Shown here one piece after another: positions 57,277 to 64,000 of a stretch of DNA of 64,000 nucleotides. The notes beneath the pieces were generated by a model. That model had not been told where the DNA came from, did not search any database, and saw only the letters and a program-made list of their open reading frames with translations. Positions within the stretch are counted from its first letter, which is position 1; each line of letters starts with the position of its first letter. Location: assembly GCA_963828415.1 (NCBI GenBank), contig CAWHEI010000012.1, forward strand, positions 682,001 to 746,000, read 5' to 3'. Both the position numbers and the translations under genes were made by a program. This stretch comes from Sva-07 sp963828415. Lineage in GTDB: Bacteria; Actinomycetota; Acidimicrobiia; Acidimicrobiales; Ilumatobacteraceae.

Positions 57277-58047
57277 CTATCGAGCGAGCGACTTGCGGTT
57301 CTTGAACTTCGACTTGAGGTAGTCGATGTTCATCGTCGCGATGTTGTCGATCGAGATCTCCTTCGGGCACGCGGCCTGGCATTCGCCGTGGTTCGTACAC
57401 GAACCGAAGTACTCGTCCATCGTCTCGACCATCGCCTCGGCGCGCTTGTAGCGCTCGGCCTGGCCTTGCGGCAACAGGTTCAGGTGGGCCAGCTTCGCCG
57501 ACGTGAACAGGCTTGCCGCTCCGTTCGGGCACGCAGCGACACAGGCGCCGCAACCGATGCAGGCCGCGGCGTCCATCGACGCATCCGCGACCGGCTTGGG
57601 AATCGGGATCAGGTTGGCGTCGGGGGCACCGCCGGTGGGTGCGGTGATGTAGCCGCCGACCTCGATGATGCGGTCGAACGCGGCTCGGTCGACCATCAGA
57701 TCCTTGATGATCGGGAACGCCGCCGCACGCCACGGTTCGACGACGATCTCGTCACCGCTGTTGAACACTCGCATGTGCACCTGGCAGGTTGCGGTGCCCT
57801 TCTGCGGGCCGTGGGCGCACCCGTCGATCATCAACGAACACGTCCCACAGATGCCCTCGCGACAGTCGTGGTCGAAGACGATGGCTTCCTTGCCTTCTTC
57901 GATGAGGCGCTCGTTCAGGATGTCGAGCAGTTCGAGGAACGATGCCTCGTCGCTGATCTCGGGGATCTGGTGGCTCTCGAAGCGGCCCTGCGCGTCGGGG
58001 CCGTCCTGGCGCCAGATCTTGAGGGTGAGGTTGGTCAGTGTGCTCAC
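57277..58047 (-). CDS. sdhB: Succinate dehydrogenase iron-sulfur subunit
   Basis: 256 residues, GTG start at 58047 overlapping the sdhA stop (GTGA). [2Fe-2S] ligands in CREGICGTCSLMIDGCAHG (about residues 62-80) with the fourth Cys further on. The [4Fe-4S] and [3Fe-4S] ligands are in AACIGCGACVAACPNGA and CTNHGECQAACPKEI. It moves electrons from FAD in SdhA to the membrane haems. Order sdhC-sdhA-sdhB, as in B. subtilis-type complexes that transfer to menaquinone. Confidence 0.94.
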   Translation of the reverse strand: MSTLTNLTLKIWRQDGPDAQGRFESHQIPEISDEASFLELLDILNERLIEEGKEAIVFDHDCREGICGTCSLMIDGCAHGPQKGTATCQVHMRVFNSGDEIVVEPWRAAAFPIIKDLMVDRAAFDRIIEVGGYITAPTGGAPDANLIPIPKPVADASMDAAACIGCGACVAACPNGAASLFTSAKLAHLNLLPQGQAERYKRAEAMVETMDEYFGSCTNHGECQAACPKEISIDNIATMNIDYLKSKFKNRKSLAR

Positions 58048-59966
58048 TTGTAGCTCCGGGTTGCGAACTTGACGACTTCGTACTCGAGTTGCTCTTTGTT
58101 CTCGATCGGGTTGGACGGGTCACCGGTCCACTCCCAGGCACTGACGTAGGCGAAGTCGTCGTCGTTGCGCAGCGCCTCACCCTCGTCGGTCTGGTGCTCG
58201 GAACGGAAGTGGCCGCCGCAGCTCTCCTCACGGTTCAGTGCGTCCTTGCACATCAACATGCCGAGTTCGAAGAAGTCGTCGACACGACCGGCCTTCTCGA
58301 GCGTCTGGTTGATGCTGGTGTCGGAACCGGTGACCCTGAGGTCCTTCTTGAATTCCTCGTGCAGCGCCGGAATTTCCGACAGCGCCTTCTCGAGACCGTT
58401 GGCGTTGCGGTCCATGCCGCAGTAGTCCCAGATGATCTGGCCGAGTTCGCGGTGGAAGTGGTCGGGTGTCTTGGTGCCGCCGATCGCCATGTACTGCTTG
58501 AACCGGTCGGTCGCCTCCTGCTGGATCTTGGCGAACTCGGGGTGGCTCGTGTCGGGCACCGGCTTGTTGAGGAGATCGGCCAAGTAGGGGGCGATCGTGT
58601 ACGGCAGCACGAAGTAGCCATCCGACAGGCCCTGCATCAGCGCCGAGGCACCGAGGCGGTTGGCTCCGTGATCGGAGAAGTTGGCCTCACCGGCGCAGAA
58701 CAGGCCGGGGATCGTGGTCTGCAGTTCGTAGTCGACCCACAAGCCGCCCATCGTGTAGTGGCTCGCCGGGTAGATACGCATCGGCACCACATACGGGCTC
58801 TCGCCGGTGATGCGTTCGTACATCTCGAACAGGTTGCCGTAGCGCTCTTCGATGACGTCCTTGCCGAGACGGCCGATCGCGTCGGCGAAGTCGAGGTACA
58901 CACCGTTCTTGAGGGGCCCGACACCCTGGCCGGCATCGACCATGCGCTTGGCGGCGCGGGACGACACGTCGCGCGGCGCGAGGTTGCCGAAGCTCGGATA
59001 GATCCGCTCGAGGTAGTAGTCGCGGTCGGCCTCGGGGATCTGGTCGGCCGATCGGGTCTCGTCGGCGTTCTTGGGCACCCAGATGCGGCCGTCGTTGCGC
59101 AACGACTCGGACATCAGCGTGAGCTTCGACTGGAAGTCGTCGGCCTGCGGGATGCACGTGGGGTGGATCTGCGTGTAGCAGGGGTTGGCGAACGCCGCTC
59201 CGCGACGGTGGGCCCGCCAGGCGCCGGTGACGTTGCACGCCATGGCGTTGGTCGAGAGGAAGAACACGTTGCCGTATCCGCCCGTGGCGAGCACGACGGC
59301 GTGCGCCGAGTGGGACGAGAACTCGCCGGTCATCAGGTCGCGTGTGACGATGCCGGCGCACCGACCGTCGATGTTGACGACGTCGACCATCTCCATGCGG
59401 TTCCACAACTTCACGTTGCCGAGACCGATCTGACGGGCGAGCTGCTGGTACGCGCCGATCAGCAACTGCTGGCCGGTCTGGCCACGGGCGTAGAACGTGC
59501 GGCTCACCTGGGCGCCGCCGAAGCTGCGGTTGTCGAGCAGGCCGCCGTACTCGCGGGCGAACGGCACACCCTGGGCGACCATCTGGTCGATGATGTCGAC
59601 CGACACCTCGGCGAGGCGGTGGACGTTGGCCTCGCGAGCGCGGAAGTCGCCACCCTTCACGGTGTCGTAGAACAGGCGATGGACGCTGTCGCCGTCGCCC
59701 TGGTAGTTCTTCGCCGCGTTGATGCCGCCCTGAGCGGCGATCGAGTGGGCCCGCCGTGGCGAGTCGTGGAACGTGAACGCTTCGACCTGGTAGCCGAGTT
59801 CACCGAACGTCGCTGCCGCCGATGCGCCGGCGAGGCCGGTGCCGACCACGATGATCTTGAACTTGCGTTTGTTGGCCGGGTTCACCAACTTCTGGTTGGC
59901 GATGTAGTTCTGCCATTTGTCGGCCAACGGGCCTTCGGGGATCTTGGAGTCGAGTGTCATACTCAT
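58044..59966 (-). CDS. sdhA: Succinate dehydrogenase/fumarate reductase flavoprotein subunit
   Basis: 640 residues from ATG 59966, whose ATGA overlaps the sdhC stop; MTLDSK at 59960 is an internal alternative. FAD loop IIVVGTGLAGASAAATFGELGY; His74 in RRAHSIAAQGGINA is the likely covalent FAD ligand. Substrate-site residues appear in CYTQIHPTCIPQ and in MRIYPASHYTMGGLWVDYE. GLFCAGEANFSDHGANRLGASALMQGLSDG is the second FAD motif. Single long protein as in Actinobacteria and Bacilli, rather than the shorter proteobacterial form. Confidence 0.95.
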   Translation of the reverse strand: MSMTLDSKIPEGPLADKWQNYIANQKLVNPANKRKFKIIVVGTGLAGASAAATFGELGYQVEAFTFHDSPRRAHSIAAQGGINAAKNYQGDGDSVHRLFYDTVKGGDFRAREANVHRLAEVSVDIIDQMVAQGVPFAREYGGLLDNRSFGGAQVSRTFYARGQTGQQLLIGAYQQLARQIGLGNVKLWNRMEMVDVVNIDGRCAGIVTRDLMTGEFSSHSAHAVVLATGGYGNVFFLSTNAMACNVTGAWRAHRRGAAFANPCYTQIHPTCIPQADDFQSKLTLMSESLRNDGRIWVPKNADETRSADQIPEADRDYYLERIYPSFGNLAPRDVSSRAAKRMVDAGQGVGPLKNGVYLDFADAIGRLGKDVIEERYGNLFEMYERITGESPYVVPMRIYPASHYTMGGLWVDYELQTTIPGLFCAGEANFSDHGANRLGASALMQGLSDGYFVLPYTIAPYLADLLNKPVPDTSHPEFAKIQQEATDRFKQYMAIGGTKTPDHFHRELGQIIWDYCGMDRNANGLEKALSEIPALHEEFKKDLRVTGSDTSINQTLEKAGRVDDFFELGMLMCKDALNREESCGGHFRSEHQTDEGEALRNDDDFAYVSAWEWTGDPSNPIENKEQLEYEVVKFATRSYK

Positions 59967-60775
59967 TCGGCTGCCTCCTCGAGGCTGACGGTGACGGCGT
60001 TCGGGTCGTAGTCGATGATCCCGGCTTGCACGGCGATCGGGAACGAACAGTTGCCGACGACGACGATCGTCGCGACGCCGGTCGCGAGATATCGACGCCA
60101 CATGTTGAAGCGGGGATTGCTCCACCCCATCGACTGGAACAACGACCACGTGCCGTGGAACAGGTGGATGCCGAGCGCGATGTTGGCCACGACGTACAGG
60201 ATCGCAACGGGCAGGCGCGACAGCGAGGTGTCGATGTTGTAGTACACCGCGCCCTTCACGAAGTCGGGGTTCGCCCAACCCCACGTGAGGTCGGCGAGGT
60301 GCCACAGGATGAACAGCGCGACGATGATGCCGGTCCACCGCATCGTGCGACTCGCGAAGTTCGCCACCTGGTAGTCACGCGCCGACTGGTACTTGACCGG
60401 GCGGGCCTTGCGGTTGAGCACCGTGAGTGAATACGCGGCGTGGATGTGCAGGACGACGGCGCCGATCAGAACGATGCGCATGATCCACAGGAAGATGCCG
60501 TGCGGCAGGATCGGTACGAGCAGCTCGCGGAGGAACTCGCCGTAGATGTCGATGTCGTACAGACGCTCATCGCCCTCGGAGATGACGCCGAGGTACATCT
60601 TGAGGTTGCCGATCATGTGACCGATCACGAAGCCGATCCCGATGATTCCGGTGATCGCCATCACGTACTTCTTGCCGACGGCCGTGGAGTAGAAGTCGAC
60701 GAGGAACGGCTTCTTCTTCGACGGCGGCTTGACTGCGGTACCCGAGACGGGCCCACGGTTCAACGTTTGTGCCAT
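59963..60775 (-). CDS. sdhC: Succinate dehydrogenase cytochrome b558 subunit
   Basis: Membrane anchor of 270 residues with five helices, start ATG 60775 (MAQTLNRGP). His residues suited to two haems are in FVIGHMIGNLKMY, GAVVLHIHAAYSLTV, IVALFILWHLADLTWG and ALGIHLFHGTWSLFQSMGW. This is the single-subunit B. subtilis-type anchor. No sdhD is needed. First gene of the sdhCAB operon. Its promoter lies in the 194-bp gap shared with hppA. Confidence 0.92.
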   Translation of the reverse strand: MAQTLNRGPVSGTAVKPPSKKKPFLVDFYSTAVGKKYVMAITGIIGIGFVIGHMIGNLKMYLGVISEGDERLYDIDIYGEFLRELLVPILPHGIFLWIMRIVLIGAVVLHIHAAYSLTVLNRKARPVKYQSARDYQVANFASRTMRWTGIIVALFILWHLADLTWGWANPDFVKGAVYYNIDTSLSRLPVAILYVVANIALGIHLFHGTWSLFQSMGWSNPRFNMWRRYLATGVATIVVVGNCSFPIAVQAGIIDYDPNAVTVSLEEAAE

Positions 60776-60969
60776 TGCCGCGACGCTACTCGCCGGTCGA
60801 TGGAGCGAACCCAATCGATCGCCGAGTTGGTCGGTGTCACGAACGACACACCGATGCGTGGATTCCGTTCGGTTGGGATCTAACCTGCCCCGCCGACCAT
60901 CATGGTCCGGTCCCTCGGATCGTTCCGACCAGGATCACTCTCGTACCGCCCTCAGGAGGCAAGAAGCAC

Positions 60970-63081
<2,112 letters not shown>

Positions 63082-63092
63082 TCTCGAATACC

Positions 63093-63144
63093 CGTTTGCG
63101 TTGCATTTCCGGTGGGGTGGCCCCCCGGAAATGCAACGCAAACG
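63093..63144. terminator. 20-bp perfect inverted repeat between convergent genes
   Basis: Arms CGTTTGCGTTGCATTTCCGG (63093-63112) and its exact complement (63125-63144) flank a 12-base loop that itself holds GGGG/CCCC. It starts 12 bp after hppA's stop and ends seven bases before the end of the DUF3097 gene on the other strand, so it can end transcripts from both sides. No T-run. The stem includes TTGCATTTCC and GGAAATGCAA. Confidence 0.7.
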
Positions 63145-63150
63145 TGGGAA

Positions 63151-63951
63151 CTACTCGCTGACGAAGTCGATCAGTTGCTCGACGGCGCCGACCAGTTCGG
63201 GACGGAGGTCGGCAAACGTGTTGACCCGGTTGCGCAGCTTCGGCCAGAAGCCGTCGAACGGCACTCCGAGCGCCGCGCACATCCCCTCCTTCCACGGTCG
63301 ATCACTCTTCGGCACGTCTGGCCACTCGTCGAGGCCGAGCACCTTCGGGCGGATACCGGCCCACACGTCGACGAACGGATGTCCCGTGATGAGCACGTTC
63401 GGGTCGCGCACGGTCTGCGCGATCCGGGTCTCCTTCGAACCGGGTACGAGGTGATCGAGCAACACACCGAGGCGCCGCTGCGCTGACGGGCCGAACTCGA
63501 CGACGGCGGCCGCGAGATCGTCGGCACCGTGTAGTGGCTCGACGACGATGCCGAGCTCGCGCAGATCGTCGCCCCAGACGTGTTCGAGCAATTCGGCGTC
63601 ATGTTTGCCCTCGACCCAGATGCGACTGGCCGCCGCGACGCGGGCCCGCCCATCGCCGGCGACCGAGCCCGATGCGGTGATGCGCTGGGTTGCGGCCTTC
63701 GCCGTGGCGGGGCGCACCAGCGTGACGGGCCGCCCCTCGATCAGGAAGCCACCGGGCTTCCACGTGAAATGGCGGACGTAGTCGTTGCGGTCCTGCAGGG
63801 TGACCCCTTCGGCGCTCCACCGCACGACGTCACCACAGAAATGCGATGCGCGATCCTCGACCAGCATGCCCATTTCGACCGTCACGTCGGGATAGGTCGG
63901 GCCGCGCTTGGACGCTGCGAAGTCGTCGAGGATGTCGCCGGTGTACGCCAC
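63151..63951 (-). CDS. DUF3097 family protein
   Basis: 266 residues, belonging by layout to the actinobacterial DUF3097 family. An N-terminal part includes YPDVTVEMGMLVEDRASHFCGDVVRWSAEGVTLQDRNDYVRHFTWKPGGFLIEG. A central toprim-like part (SRIWVEGKHDAELLEHVWGDDLRELGIVVEPLHGADDLAAAVVEFGP, with LGVLLDHLVPGSKETRIA) suggests nucleic-acid-processing chemistry: WVEGKHDAE and LLDHLVPGSKE place acidic residues as in toprim domains. The C-terminal part contains ITGHPFVDVWAGIRPKVLGLDEWPDVP. Function unknown. Ends against the 20-bp hairpin. Confidence 0.8.
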   Translation of the reverse strand: MAYTGDILDDFAASKRGPTYPDVTVEMGMLVEDRASHFCGDVVRWSAEGVTLQDRNDYVRHFTWKPGGFLIEGRPVTLVRPATAKAATQRITASGSVAGDGRARVAAASRIWVEGKHDAELLEHVWGDDLRELGIVVEPLHGADDLAAAVVEFGPSAQRRLGVLLDHLVPGSKETRIAQTVRDPNVLITGHPFVDVWAGIRPKVLGLDEWPDVPKSDRPWKEGMCAALGVPFDGFWPKLRNRVNTFADLRPELVGAVEQLIDFVSE

Positions 63952-64000
63952 GTTCCCAGTGAAGCAGTCGACGAGGTCGCTGTGCGAGCATGCTCCGATG
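63952..64000. other. Upstream region of the DUF3097 gene at the window edge
   Basis: 49 bp between the ATG at 63951 (minus strand) and the window edge. It would hold the promoter of the DUF3097 gene. No RNA gene or repeat is evident in this short stretch. Confidence 0.4.

Overview
The window is about 66% GC by eye and densely coded, with short gaps and many ATGA, GTGA or TGATG start/stop overlaps. Two WhiB-type iron-sulfur proteins, a SenX3-RegX3-type phosphate two-component system, a class E/F-like sortase, a HelD/HelR RNA polymerase-recycling ATPase, a DUF3097 protein and a B. subtilis-type succinate dehydrogenase point to an actinobacterium. The gene set looks like Acidimicrobiia (Ilumatobacter-like); that rank is inference. 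I saw no rRNA, tRNA, transposase, phage gene, replication origin or CRISPR array.

Layout. 1-502: 5' end of a probable CtpI-like P-type ATPase. 617-5150: a large Lhr helicase broken by one frameshift. 5.2-10.7 kb: PCuAC copper chaperone, an ABC-F protein bracketed by two copies of a 53-bp hairpin element, an SF2 helicase, a DtxR/MntR-family regulator and a coupled lipoprotein. 10.7-14.2 kb: a 2-oxoglutarate/Fe(II) oxygenase and HelD. 14.2-20 kb: hemE-hemH-hemY, sortase and lnt, all translationally coupled. 20-24.5 kb: dtd, aldose epimerase, and a coupled glycosyltransferase / methyltransferase / alpha-toroid cassette. 24.7-31 kb: PlsC-like acyltransferase, MFS transporter, methyltransferase, nitroreductase, TesB, a sugar-dehydrogenase-like lipoprotein and a RIO kinase. 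31.3-34 kb: ppk2, mreB, a small membrane protein and moaE. 34-38 kb: a WRHPSEL-type membrane protein, an epimerase, a DUF2342-type metalloprotease homologue and an MFS protein. 38.2-47.2 kb: a phosphate block on the minus strand, ppk1 - pstS-pstC-pstA-pstB-phoU-senX3-regX3, with a PHO box upstream of pstS. 47.2-48.9 kb: two whiB genes and tatA. 48.9-56.4 kb: a VWA protein (frameshifted) and its MoxR/ChlI-type ATPase partner, separated by a cyclase-domain protein and a degenerate GH1-like protein, then a GH2 protein. 56.4-63.1 kb: methyltransferase, sdhCAB and the membrane pyrophosphatase hppA. The last gene encodes a DUF3097 protein.

Phosphate is the main theme. Uptake (PstSCAB), sensing (PhoU, SenX3-RegX3), polyphosphate synthesis and use (PPK1, PPK2) and pyrophosphate-driven ion pumping (HppA) lie within 32 kb. 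Haem synthesis and an envelope/lipoprotein group (sortase, Lnt, several lipoproteins) form a second theme.

The strongest unexplained signal is a dispersed DNA element. Five intergenic loci each carry two 40-bp imperfect palindromes with ends CGATGAGC and GCTCATCG. In every locus the two copies start exactly 61 bp apart, with a 21-bp spacer whose sequence is not conserved. Ten copies, one geometry, and no transposase nearby.

Two conserved genes (lhr and the VWA gene) each carry one extra base that breaks the frame, so either the assembly has small indels or both genes are disrupted. Several enzymes lack expected catalytic residues (Lnt Cys to Ser, GH2 Glu to Asp, HExxH to HExxG, the GH1 acid/base).
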